Assembly (NCBI GenBank): GCA_963814975.1
Contig: CAWFFB010000020.1
Coordinates: forward strand, 1-64,000
DNA length: 64,000 nt
From: CAVUXJ01 sp963814975
Lineage (GTDB): Bacteria; Acidobacteriota; Vicinamibacteria; Vicinamibacterales; CAVVIG01
Reading direction: 5' to 3'
Shown: in pieces, positions 53,147-60,764 of the stretch
How the letters are laid out: every line of letters starts with the position of its first letter
Numbering within the stretch: position 1 is the first letter of the stretch
Notes under the pieces: model-generated
The model's input: only the letters and a program-made list of their open reading frames with translations
The model's database searches: none
What the model was told of the DNA's origin: nothing
Translations under genes and position numbers: made by a program

Positions 53147-54193
53147 ATGCGCATAGCAGTCATCCCTGGTGACGGGATCGGCGTCGAGGTGACGGCGGAA
53201 GCCTTGAAGGTGCTTCGCGCGGCGGCCGAGGTCTTCGGCCGCAGCCCCGAGTTCGAGATCCTGCCATGGGGCGCTGAGCATTTTCTTCAGACGGGGGTCA
53301 CGATTCCACACGATGGTTACGCACGGCTGCGTGAGCACGATGCCATCTTCGTCGGCGCCCTTGGCGATCCGCGGGTGCCCGACAACCGCCACGCACGCGA
53401 CATCCTGCTCGGGACGCGGTTCGAGCTTGATCTATACGTCAACTATCGCCCGGTGCGTCTCCTCGACGAGCGCTTATGCCCGCTCAAGGGCCGAACGAGA
53501 GATGAGGTCGACTTCATCGTGTTTCGGGAGAATACCGAAGGGATCTACGTGGGCGTCGGCGGCCGGTTCAAGGCCGGAACCGACGACGAGGTGGCCATAC
53601 AGGAGGAGCTGAACACGTACAAGGGCGTCCACCGGATCGTCCGCTACGCCTTCGAGTACGCCAGGACGAGCGGGCGTTCACGCGTCTGCATGGCCGACAA
53701 GAGCAACGTCATGCAGGACGGGCACGCGCTATGGCAGCGAGTGTTCCGCGAGGTGGCGGCGGATTACCCGGGAATCGAGCCGCGCCATCTCTATATCGAC
53801 ACGCTGGCGCTGTTGATGGTGCAGAATCCGTCCGAATTCGAGGTGATCGTCACGAACAACTTGTTCGGCGACATCATCACGGATCTGGGCGCGGCTCTCC
53901 AGGGTGGTCTTGGCGTGGCTCCGTCCGGCAACCTGCACCCGGGACGAACCTCGATGTTCGAGCCCGTGCACGGGTCGGCGCCGCCGCTGGCCGGGAAGAA
54001 CCTTGCCAACCCGATGGGCGCGATCCTGTCGGCGGCGCTGATGCTCGAGTATCTCGGTCTGTCCGAGGAGGCGCAGGCGATCGAAGCCGCGGTGCAACAG
54101 GCCGTGACCGGCCATCAGGGGACGGCTGATATCGGCGGCGTGCTCGGCACGCGGGAAACGGGGGACTACATTGCGGGCGCGATTCGTGGGTGA
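53147..54193 (+). CDS. Isocitrate/isopropylmalate dehydrogenase family protein
   Basis: The 348-residue beta-decarboxylating dehydrogenase starts MRIAVIPGDGIGVEVTAEAL. It has FIVFRENTEGIYVGVGG, the substrate Lys region MADKSNVMQDG, and the metal Asp motifs YIDTLALLMVQNPSEFEVIVTNNLFGDIITDLGA. GNLHPGRTSMFEPVHGSAP lies near the end. No leuC or leuD is near. The neighbourhood (aldehyde dehydrogenase, thiolase, hydroxyacyl-CoA dehydrogenase) suggests a catabolic substrate such as tartrate/malate-like or homoisocitrate-like acids rather than leucine synthesis. Confidence 0.88.
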   Translation: MRIAVIPGDGIGVEVTAEALKVLRAAAEVFGRSPEFEILPWGAEHFLQTGVTIPHDGYARLREHDAIFVGALGDPRVPDNRHARDILLGTRFELDLYVNYRPVRLLDERLCPLKGRTRDEVDFIVFRENTEGIYVGVGGRFKAGTDDEVAIQEELNTYKGVHRIVRYAFEYARTSGRSRVCMADKSNVMQDGHALWQRVFREVAADYPGIEPRHLYIDTLALLMVQNPSEFEVIVTNNLFGDIITDLGAALQGGLGVAPSGNLHPGRTSMFEPVHGSAPPLAGKNLANPMGAILSAALMLEYLGLSEEAQAIEAAVQQAVTGHQGTADIGGVLGTRETGDYIAGAIRG

Positions 54194-54410
54194 CATCATC
54201 GGCACGGAAACACGGACGAACGGAACCACGAAGACAGGAAGATCACGAATGCAAGACCGCACCTTTTGGCATTCGCGTCGTGGAGCTTCGGTCCCTTCGT
54301 GCCTTCGTGGTCAAGAAGCGGGAGCTTCGTCCGTCGCGGCATGAAACAGCCACGAAAACACGAAATGTGAAACGCCGCCCGCCGAAAACGGGAAGACGAA
54401 CTCACCGGCA
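54194..54410. repeat. Inverted octamer-word array before the thiolase gene
   Basis: The left arm (54199-54252) is a run of about six 8-base units of CACGGAAA/CACGAAGA type. After a 16-base loop bounded by CGAATGC/GCATTCG, the right arm (54272-54313) repeats the word on the opposite strand (CACGAAGG and relatives). A third cluster of CACGAAAA units lies at 54351-54368. The spacer has no gene. Confidence 0.7.
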
Positions 54411-54427
54411 GTCTGATCGGAACTGGC

Positions 54428-55612
54428 ATGACGAAACCGGATGTCTTGATTGTGGGCGGCGCGCGGACGCCGATGACCGACTATGTGGGCGCGTTGAAGG
54501 ATGTGTCGGCGCTGGCTCTTGGGGCGATCGCCGCTCGCGGAGCGTTCCAGAAGACCGGGGTCAAACCGGAATGGATCGACCACGTGGTGATCGGCAACGT
54601 CCTCCAAACGAGCGCGGATGCGATTTACGGTGCACGGCACGTCGCCCTGAAGGCGGGCATGCCCGTCGACGTCCCGGCGCTGACGGTGAACCGGCTCTGT
54701 GGGTCGGGGATACAGGCGGCCGTGAGTGGCGCGCAGCTGATTCAGCTCGGAGAAGCGGGCGTTGTCCTCACCGGCGGTGTCGAGAGCATGAGCCAGGCGC
54801 CGCACGTCATTCGTGGCCTCCGCAGCGGCCTCAAGCTTGGACAGGGCAAGCTCGAGGACTCGCTCTGGGACGCACTGCTGGACACGCACTGCGGCTGCAC
54901 GATGGCGGCCACCGCCGAGAACTGCGCGGTCAAATACGGCGTGTCGCGGCAAGACCAGGACCGGTTCGCACTGCGGAGCCAGCAGCTGGCCGATAAGGCC
55001 TGGCGCGAGGGGAGGTTCGCCGGCGAGGTCGTGCCGGTTGAGATCGAGACGCGAAAAGGCGTGACGGCGATCAGCGAAGACGATCACATGCGTCCGGAGA
55101 CGACGCTGGAGATCCTGGCCGCATTGCCTGCGGCCTTCAAGAAGGACGGGTGTGTGACCGCCGGCAATGCCAGCGGTATCGTCGACGGCGGCGCGGCGTT
55201 GATTCTCGCGTCCCGCGAGTCGGTTGATCGGCACGGGCTCAAGCCGCTCGGCCGACTCATCGACTGGGCGGCCGTGGGCGTAGAGCCCGCGTTCATGGGC
55301 ATGGGACCGGCGCCTGCCACCCGAGCGGTGCTCGCCCGCACCGGTCTGACCCTTGCGGATCTGGATCTCATCGAGGTCAACGAGGCCTTTGCCGCGCAGT
55401 ATCTATCCGTCGAGAAGGAACTCGGACTCGATCGCGAACGGGTGAACGTCAACGGCGGCGCGATCGCGCTGGGCCATCCGCTTGGCATGACCGGCACGCG
55501 CCTGCTGCTGACGTTGCTGCTGGAACTCCGGCGCCGTGGAAAGCGTCGCGGCCTCGCTACCGCCTGCATCGGCGGTGGTCAGGGCATCGCGGCAATCGTC
55601 GAGACGGTGTGA
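54428..55612 (+). CDS. Acetyl-CoA acetyltransferase (thiolase)
   Basis: The 394-residue thiolase has the acylation Cys91 in VNRLCGSGIQAAVSGAQLI, GGVESMSQAPHV, the catalytic His in GGAIALGHPLGMTGTRLL and the second Cys in ATACIGGGQGIA. It condenses or cleaves acetoacetyl-CoA-type thioesters. The next gene is 3-hydroxybutyryl-CoA dehydrogenase, so the two handle acetoacetyl/hydroxybutyryl-CoA interconversion, either in fatty-acid or butanoate catabolism. Confidence 0.94.
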   Translation: MTKPDVLIVGGARTPMTDYVGALKDVSALALGAIAARGAFQKTGVKPEWIDHVVIGNVLQTSADAIYGARHVALKAGMPVDVPALTVNRLCGSGIQAAVSGAQLIQLGEAGVVLTGGVESMSQAPHVIRGLRSGLKLGQGKLEDSLWDALLDTHCGCTMAATAENCAVKYGVSRQDQDRFALRSQQLADKAWREGRFAGEVVPVEIETRKGVTAISEDDHMRPETTLEILAALPAAFKKDGCVTAGNASGIVDGGAALILASRESVDRHGLKPLGRLIDWAAVGVEPAFMGMGPAPATRAVLARTGLTLADLDLIEVNEAFAAQYLSVEKELGLDRERVNVNGGAIALGHPLGMTGTRLLLTLLLELRRRGKRRGLATACIGGGQGIAAIVETV

Positions 55613-55639
55613 ATCGGCGCCATTCCTGTTCACGTTTTT

Positions 55640-55790
55640 GGTGTTTTCGTGGTCGGCCGTGTGGATTGTCCCAGTTCGTTGGCTGAGGTTTCGTCGCCCG
55701 CTCGTCGCTCGTCGCTCGTCGCTCGTCGCGTCGTCGTGCCGTCGTGGCCGTCTCTTTCTCTTCTTTCGTGGCTGTTTGTGAGAGCCCAAC
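55640..55790. repeat. Heptamer-word repeat, thiolase-HBD spacer
   Basis: Around 55700-55727 the unit GCTCGTC occurs four times head to tail, the only nearly perfect heptamer run in the window. TTTTCGTGG (about 55644) and TTTCGTGGCTGTTTGTGAG (about 55765-55783) are related words on the flanks. Both are in the same orientation, so a simple two-arm hairpin is not evident. Confidence 0.6.
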
Positions 55791-55793
55791 TGT

Positions 55794-56648
55794 ATGCAGA
55801 TAAAGACTGTGGGCGTCGTGGGTTGCGGCCTCATGGGCTCCGGCATCGCCCAGGTTTGCGCGGCGTCCGGCTATACGACGATCGTTCGCGAAGTCGACGA
55901 GACGCTGCTGCGGCAGGGCTTGGGCCGGATCACGACATTCCTCGACGCCGGCGTCAGCAAGGGGAAAGTGACCTCCGCGGTCCGGGACGCAACGCTCGGG
56001 AACCTCAAGGGGACGACGAACCTCGAGGATCTCGGGGCTTGCGATCTGATCGTCGAGGCGATCGTCGAACAGCTGGAGGCGAAGCGGGCGACCTACACCG
56101 CGCTGGAGCAGGTCGTGAAAGACCACACGGTGTTTCTCTCGAACACCTCGTCGCTCTGCATCACCGAGCTGGCTGCGGCGACCATGCGGCCCGATCGGTT
56201 CGGCGGGCTGCACTTCTTCAACCCCGTTCCGCTGATGAAGCTCGTGGAGGTGATTCGCGGGCTGTCGACGAGCGAGGAGACGTACCGGCAAGCATTCGCT
56301 TTCGCGCAATCCCTCGGGAAGGACCCCATCACGGCGCCAGACCGGCCCGGCTTCATCGTCAACCGGTTGCTCGTCCCCTATCTGCTCGATGCCGTACGCG
56401 CGTACGAGAACGGCCTGGGCACGATCGAAGACATCGACCAGGGCATGAAACTGGGGTGCGGGTATCCGATGGGCCCGTTCACGCTCCTCGATTTCGTCGG
56501 CCTCGACACGACCTACTACATCGCGAACATCATGTTTGAGGAGTTTCGCGAGCCTGCGTACGCTGCGCCGCCGCTCTTGAAGCGGATGGTGCTCGCGGGA
56601 CGGCTCGGGCGAAAGAGCGGGCAGGGGTTTTACAAGTACGAGGTCTAA
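55794..56648 (+). CDS. 3-hydroxybutyryl-CoA dehydrogenase
   Basis: The 284-residue protein has the NAD site VGVVGCGLMGSGIAQVCAASGY, ADH-type SNTSSLCITELAA, the catalytic His in GGLHFFNPVPLMKLVEVIRG and a C-terminal domain with GFIVNRLLVPYLLDA and LGCGYPMGPFTLLDFVGLD. It oxidises 3-hydroxyacyl-CoA to the 3-keto form, the substrate of the thiolase upstream. Confidence 0.95.
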   Translation: MQIKTVGVVGCGLMGSGIAQVCAASGYTTIVREVDETLLRQGLGRITTFLDAGVSKGKVTSAVRDATLGNLKGTTNLEDLGACDLIVEAIVEQLEAKRATYTALEQVVKDHTVFLSNTSSLCITELAAATMRPDRFGGLHFFNPVPLMKLVEVIRGLSTSEETYRQAFAFAQSLGKDPITAPDRPGFIVNRLLVPYLLDAVRAYENGLGTIEDIDQGMKLGCGYPMGPFTLLDFVGLDTTYYIANIMFEEFREPAYAAPPLLKRMVLAGRLGRKSGQGFYKYEV

Positions 56649-56649
56649 A

Positions 56650-56760
56650 GTCTCAAGGCCCAGTCTCAAGTTTCAAGACTGGAACCCAAGCCCACAGCCC
56701 AAAGTCTCAACGTTCAAGGTGTGTGCGCTTCCTGAGACGTGAGCCCTGACACTTGAGAGT
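56650..56760. repeat. Inverted heptamer-word array, HBD-folE spacer
   Basis: The left arm has units GTCTCAA (three times), GTTTCAA and CGTTCAA between 56650 and 56720. The right arm (56731-56758) has TGAGACG, TGAGCCC, TGACACT and TGAGAGT in exact 7-base register, which on the other strand read as CGTCTCA-type words. The folE -10 box follows directly. Confidence 0.7.
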
Positions 56761-56763
56761 TTG

Positions 56764-56769
56764 TACAAT
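56764..56769 (+). promoter_or_regulatory. -10 box TACAAT, folE, leaderless start
   Basis: TACAAT ends seven bases before ATG 56777. No ribosome site lies between them, so initiation on a leaderless mRNA is likely. Confidence 0.5.
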
Positions 56770-56776
56770 ATGCAAT

Positions 56777-57382
56777 ATGAAAGATCTCATCACGCGTCTC
56801 CTCGTGGAGCTTGGCGAAGACCCGAATCGGGAGGGGCTGCTCAGGACGCCGGTCCGGGTCGAGAAGGCACTCCGATTCCTGACGAGCGGGTACGGCGCGA
56901 ACGTCGACGCCGTGCTCAACGATGCCCTGTTCACCGTCGACTACAGCGAGATGGTGATCGTCAAGGATATCGACTTCTACAGCCTGTGCGAGCATCACCT
57001 GCTACCGTTCTTCGGCAAGTGTCACATCGCTTATATCCCCAGCACTCACGTGATCGGACTGAGCAAGATCCCCCGGCTGGTGGATGTATTCAGCCGACGC
57101 CTGCAGATCCAGGAGCGGCTGACGAACCAGATCGCGGACACCATCCGCGAGAAGATCTCGCCGATCGGCGTCGCCGTCGTCATGGAGGCCACTCATCTCT
57201 GTATGTCGATGCGCGGCGTCGAGAAGCAGAACTCCTTCGCGGTGACGAGTGCCATGCTCGGTGCGTTCCGCAGTAATGCGCGGACACGCATCGAGTTTCT
57301 CGAGCTCATCAAGCTCCGCAGCGCCATCCCCGGCCTCCGCGGCGACACCGCGGCGAGCCTGGCCTGTGTCGGCGAGGATTAG
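56777..57382 (+). CDS. folE: GTP cyclohydrolase I
   Basis: The 201-residue enzyme has RVEKALRFLTSGYG, the zinc ligands in SLCEHHLLPFFGKCHIAYIP (Cys71 and the following His), and the late Cys in EATHLCMSMRGVEKQ. It makes dihydroneopterin triphosphate from GTP for folate and other pterins. ATG 56777 opens the conserved MKDLITRLLVELGEDPNREG. The frame upstream (from 56753) would begin before the -10 box. Note that the radical SAM protein nearby belongs to a family first named for pterin methylation. Confidence 0.95.
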   Translation: MKDLITRLLVELGEDPNREGLLRTPVRVEKALRFLTSGYGANVDAVLNDALFTVDYSEMVIVKDIDFYSLCEHHLLPFFGKCHIAYIPSTHVIGLSKIPRLVDVFSRRLQIQERLTNQIADTIREKISPIGVAVVMEATHLCMSMRGVEKQNSFAVTSAMLGAFRSNARTRIEFLELIKLRSAIPGLRGDTAASLACVGED

Positions 57383-57470
57383 ACGTTCTGCGTTCTGCGT
57401 TCTGCGTTCTCCGTTCGGCGTTCTCCGTTCGGCGTTCGGCGTTTGCGTGCACGAAGGCTGAACGAAGGGC
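57383..57470. repeat. Heptamer-word array, folE-57508 spacer
   Basis: From 57384 there are eight consecutive 7-base units of form CGTTCNN (NN = TG, TG, TG, TC, GG, TC, GG, GG) followed by CGTTTGC. The opposite strand of 57457-57474 carries CGTTCAG and CCTTCG. The word is the same as in the mrdA-rodA spacer 32 kb away. Confidence 0.75.
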
Positions 57471-57494
57471 GCCGCACGTCGCACGGAAAAGTAC

Positions 57495-57500
57495 TATACT
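57495..57500 (+). promoter_or_regulatory. -10 box TATACT, leaderless start of 57508 gene
   Basis: TATACT ends seven bases before ATG 57508 (an in-frame GTG lies at 57505). The gap holds GAGAGTG, which could be a weak ribosome site if the leader were longer, but the spacing fits a leaderless start. Confidence 0.45.
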
Positions 57501-57507
57501 GAGAGTG

Positions 57508-58197
57508 ATGCGCCGCGTGCTTCTCGTTGTGCTGGCGTCGCTGCTGGCGGTACCGCTCGTCGCGCCCGCCCAGACGCGACGGCCGCCGGCGAAGCGCACG
57601 CCGCCACCGCCGCCTCCTCCTCCTGCGCCACCGACGAAGACCGTCCCCGAGATCAAGTGCCCGACGCCCCTGGGCGTTGGTGTCAGTTCGAAGCGCGACT
57701 ACTGCGATGTGATGAGCGGCCGCGATCCCGCGGAGGGTGTCCTGATTGTGCTGCCGCCGCATCAAGGACCGGTGACGCTCACCTTCGACCTGCACAATCG
57801 CCATACCTATTCAGAAGAGCAAGTGAAGGCCAATCGCGCATCCGCGCGCTATACTGCGGTAATCGGCGCGCTGACGATGGATAACACGCTGATCAGCCGG
57901 GCGGCGGTGCAAAGCGAGTTCAGGAAGGCGTCGGACCTGGTCGAGCGCATCGGCGGCGGGGCCGGCCCCGGCGGGGTCAAGGCGGTCGCGCCGACCGGCA
58001 CCGAAGCCATCACCATCACGATTCCGGAGGAGGAAACACAGGTCAGTCTTCTGGGCGAAAAGCTGATCATCGACCGCCCGGATGGCACCGCCGCGTACAC
58101 GTCGCCAGGACGTCCGATCGCCGTCATCAGCAACGTGGCGATCGAATACCGGCCCCCGCCTCCTCCGCGCCCTGCCCGGGGACGAACGTCGCGCTGA
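57508..58197 (+). CDS. Secreted proline-rich hypothetical protein
   Basis: The protein has a signal peptide (MRRVLLVVLASLLAVPLVAPAQ) and a proline/arginine-rich segment (about residues 24-45). A globular part follows with CPTPLGVGVSSKRDYCDVM (two cysteines that could form a disulfide) and LPPHQGPVTLTFDLHNRHTYS. It ends in another proline/arginine-rich tail. About 229 residues. I do not recognise the family. It may act in the periplasm or cell surface. It converges on the radical SAM gene with a strong terminator between. Confidence 0.7.
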   Translation: MRRVLLVVLASLLAVPLVAPAQTRRPPAKRTPPPPPPPPAPPTKTVPEIKCPTPLGVGVSSKRDYCDVMSGRDPAEGVLIVLPPHQGPVTLTFDLHNRHTYSEEQVKANRASARYTAVIGALTMDNTLISRAAVQSEFRKASDLVERIGGGAGPGGVKAVAPTGTEAITITIPEEETQVSLLGEKLIIDRPDGTAAYTSPGRPIAVISNVAIEYRPPPPPRPARGRTSR

Positions 58198-58231
58198 AGG
58201 ACAGGATCCCCATCCGGGCCGGAAATGAAAA

Positions 58232-58255
58232 GGGCCGGCGGTTTCCCGCCGGCCC
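58232..58255. terminator. Bidirectional hairpin terminator
   Basis: GGGCCGGCGG (58232-58241) pairs perfectly with CCGCCGGCCC (58246-58255) across a four-base loop. It is preceded by AAAA on the left, so it reads as a hairpin plus T-run for the minus strand. It separates two convergent genes. Confidence 0.8.
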
Positions 58256-58285
58256 CTGATCCCTGATCGCAAACGTGGCGGCTGA

Positions 58286-60400
58286 CTACACCTCAGGCTT
58301 GTGCAGCACGGGCTGAACGTCCGTCTTTTTCTTGGGCCCACCGAGTCCCTGAATCTTCAGCGTGGGCTGCTCCTTGAGCACGTGCTGGGCGTACAGCTTC
58401 GCCATCTCGGCGTTGTAGGCGGCTTCCTTCGCGAGATCCTCCGCCGACTTGTGCTTGCGCGCCGCCAGCTTTTCTTCGCGGGCGTTCTTCGCGATGCCGA
58501 GAGCGTCGAGGTCCGTCTGGGCGCCGGCGCGCACCGCTTCCTCGTTCAGCTTCAGCGAATGTGCCGTTGACGGCAGATCCACCGCCTTGCCGCCGGCGAA
58601 GATCTCGTGGCGGCCGTGCTCGTCGTACCACTTGGTGAGCGTCGCCGTCATGTGCATCTTCTCGATGATGTTTCGCCACCCGATGCCGGTGTTGTAGGCG
58701 CAGAAGGAGATCTCGCCCTGCTGCGTGGCATAGGGGATGATGCACATTTCGGTGCGGCGGAAATCGTAGTTGAACAGATCCTGGAACCACATGCCGGCGA
58801 TGAAGAGGAAATTCCAGCGATCGGCCCGGCGCTTGGCAATGTCGTCGATCGTCCGATCTCCCTCGACCCTGCCGTATTTGCCCTTCTCGGCGGACTTGGT
58901 CGCGCCGAAGGTCTTGTCGAACTTCTTCAGCAGATCCGACAGCTTGAAATGCGTGGGCGACTTGAACGAGTCGTAGTTCCGGACGACCGCAAGCGCCATG
59001 CCCAGGACCGAGAGGAATCGGCCGCGGCCGGCGTCGCTGACCGCAGCCACGTCCTTGGCGAGCTGCTCGGCCTTCAGGAATGCGGTAACCGGCACCGCTT
59101 CCTTCGTTTCCTTGTCGATCATGATGGCCATGCCGACACCGCAGTTGGGGTGGCAGCCACAGGTCAGTTGTCCGAATTCCTTCTCGGCGCCGTGCGTCAC
59201 GTCCGCCCAGTCGGTGAAGCTGCCCATGAAGGAAATCGGGAACCAGTCGCGGATCGGCTCGCCGATGCCGGTCTGGTTCTTCACGTCGTGCGCCAGGTGC
59301 GACAGCGTATAGCGCTGCGCGGCCCGGCGCTCAGGCGTCACCTCCTCGTCCCGCCCCGTGAACGACACCGGCTGGAACGAGAGGAAGTTGATCTTCTTGG
59401 GGTTGTCGAGCGCGAACTCGATGATGCGCCCGACCTGCTCGTTGTTGACGCCGTTCACGATGGTGACGACCGGCACGATGTCGACGCCCGCGCTGTACAG
59501 GTTCTCGATGGCGCGAAGCTTGACGTCGAAGAGGTTGCCGACACGGCGGTGGGCGTTGGCGGCGTTTCCGATGCCGTCAAACTGCAGATACGCGTAGCGG
59601 AGTCCGGCTTCGGCAGCCGCCCGGGCGAAGTCCGGGCTCTTGGCGAATTCGATGCCGTTGGTCGCCGCCTGGACGCTGTTGTACCCGACCTTGCGCGCGT
59701 ATCTCACCGCGTCGAGAAAGTGCGGCGAAATCGTCGGCTCGCCTCCCGAGAACTGCACCGACATCTGCCGTCTGGGCTTGATGCTGATGGCGTTGTCCAG
59801 CACCGTCTTGATGTCGTCCCAGGTGAGCTCGTGGACGAACCCGACCTGGTTCGCATCCATGAAACAGGGGTCGCACATCATGTTGCAACGGTTCGTCAGA
59901 TCGACCGTGAGCACCGATCCGCGGCCGTGCTTGATGGTGCTGCTGCCGTGGTTGTGCAGCTTCTCGTCGTTGTGCGCGCGGATGTCGCGTCCCGGGAACA
60001 CCTCTTCGAGATGCTTGAAGAAGGCCGGGTCGATCGCCATCACGTCCTCGAAATGACCGTGAATGGGGCAGTCCTTGACCATCAGGATCTTGCCGTCGCG
60101 CTCGAGAATCGTGGCTTTGATCTCGCCGACTTTCTCGTTCAACAGCACGCTGACGTCTTTCTTGCCGTCGAGAATCGCCTGCCGCGCCTCGCGCGTGCAG
60201 GTCGGGCAGAGCGAGTCGGTCTCGCGCGGCCAGCCGAGCGGTGGCTTCGTCTTCTGATATGACTTGAGCAGCGGCTTGTCGGACCATTTCGGTGTGAACG
60301 AGGGCCGCTGATTGATCTTGTTCAACCCGCTGAAGACGACCCAGGCGCCATTGGCGGCTACCGCTAGACCCTTTTCGACGTATTTGATAGGCGCGTGCAT
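58286..60400 (-). CDS. Radical SAM protein of the COG1964 / tetraether-lipid-synthase-like family
   Basis: The 704-residue protein starts at ATG 60400 behind GGAGG. An N-terminal CPTC (Cys65, Cys68) and a CPIHG (Cys111) form the characteristic pre-domain. The radical SAM cluster motif CNMMCDPC (Cys172, Cys176, Cys179) follows, with SAM-site FSGGEPTISPHF. A second cysteine group, LTCGCHPNCGVG, lies in the middle, and the last 80 residues are a charged helical tail. COG1964 includes the archaeal enzyme (Tes) that couples lipid tails and proteins once proposed to methylate pterins. Making membrane-spanning lipids is an attractive but unproven role here. Confidence 0.85.
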   Translation of the reverse strand: MHAPIKYVEKGLAVAANGAWVVFSGLNKINQRPSFTPKWSDKPLLKSYQKTKPPLGWPRETDSLCPTCTREARQAILDGKKDVSVLLNEKVGEIKATILERDGKILMVKDCPIHGHFEDVMAIDPAFFKHLEEVFPGRDIRAHNDEKLHNHGSSTIKHGRGSVLTVDLTNRCNMMCDPCFMDANQVGFVHELTWDDIKTVLDNAISIKPRRQMSVQFSGGEPTISPHFLDAVRYARKVGYNSVQAATNGIEFAKSPDFARAAAEAGLRYAYLQFDGIGNAANAHRRVGNLFDVKLRAIENLYSAGVDIVPVVTIVNGVNNEQVGRIIEFALDNPKKINFLSFQPVSFTGRDEEVTPERRAAQRYTLSHLAHDVKNQTGIGEPIRDWFPISFMGSFTDWADVTHGAEKEFGQLTCGCHPNCGVGMAIMIDKETKEAVPVTAFLKAEQLAKDVAAVSDAGRGRFLSVLGMALAVVRNYDSFKSPTHFKLSDLLKKFDKTFGATKSAEKGKYGRVEGDRTIDDIAKRRADRWNFLFIAGMWFQDLFNYDFRRTEMCIIPYATQQGEISFCAYNTGIGWRNIIEKMHMTATLTKWYDEHGRHEIFAGGKAVDLPSTAHSLKLNEEAVRAGAQTDLDALGIAKNAREEKLAARKHKSAEDLAKEAAYNAEMAKLYAQHVLKEQPTLKIQGLGGPKKKTDVQPVLHKPEV

Positions 60401-60764
60401 TCGTGTCGCCTCCTGTACAAGTGCGCCCGGGCGCGAAGCGCCCACGCGACTTTGACGCCAAATCATAGATGAGAAAAGAAATGCCGGGCACGATTTTCGG
60501 CCAACGGGCGATCGAGGCCGGTGAGCGGGCAGATACGAGGTTGGATGGCCCGCTCATCCGAGGGCGGCGCAACCCCGCGCCGGATCCGATCCCGATGGCG
60601 GCGGCACGCGATCGACATCCACCGGGTAAGGATCGACAAGCGCATGGAGCCCGCTGCGTCGGCGTGAGTGAAAGCCAAGCCTCGCGTCCCGATTGTGAAC
60701 GCCCGGCGGCGCTGAGTGGCTGGTCATGCAGACGAATCTCCGTCGCGGACACTAGAATGGCTCA
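60401..60764. other. Divergent promoter region, radical SAM / YpdA-like
   Basis: No gene is supported in these 364 bp; a plus-strand open frame from 60469 has no motif and runs out of frame into the next gene. The region must hold promoters for both divergent genes. TAGAAT at 60753 serves the right one. No word repeat is present, unlike most backbone spacers. Confidence 0.4.
60753..60758 (+). promoter_or_regulatory. -10 box TAGAAT, leaderless start of YpdA-like gene
   Basis: TAGAAT ends six bases before ATG 60765 with no ribosome-binding sequence between them. This suggests a leaderless transcript. Confidence 0.5.

Noticed and set aside
57383..57470. Possible CRISPR array
   Set aside because: Units are 7 bases with no spacers; no cas genes in the window.
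58607..60262. 551-residue plus-strand open frame opposite the radical SAM gene
   Set aside because: Shadow frame; the minus-strand protein carries the cysteine motifs.
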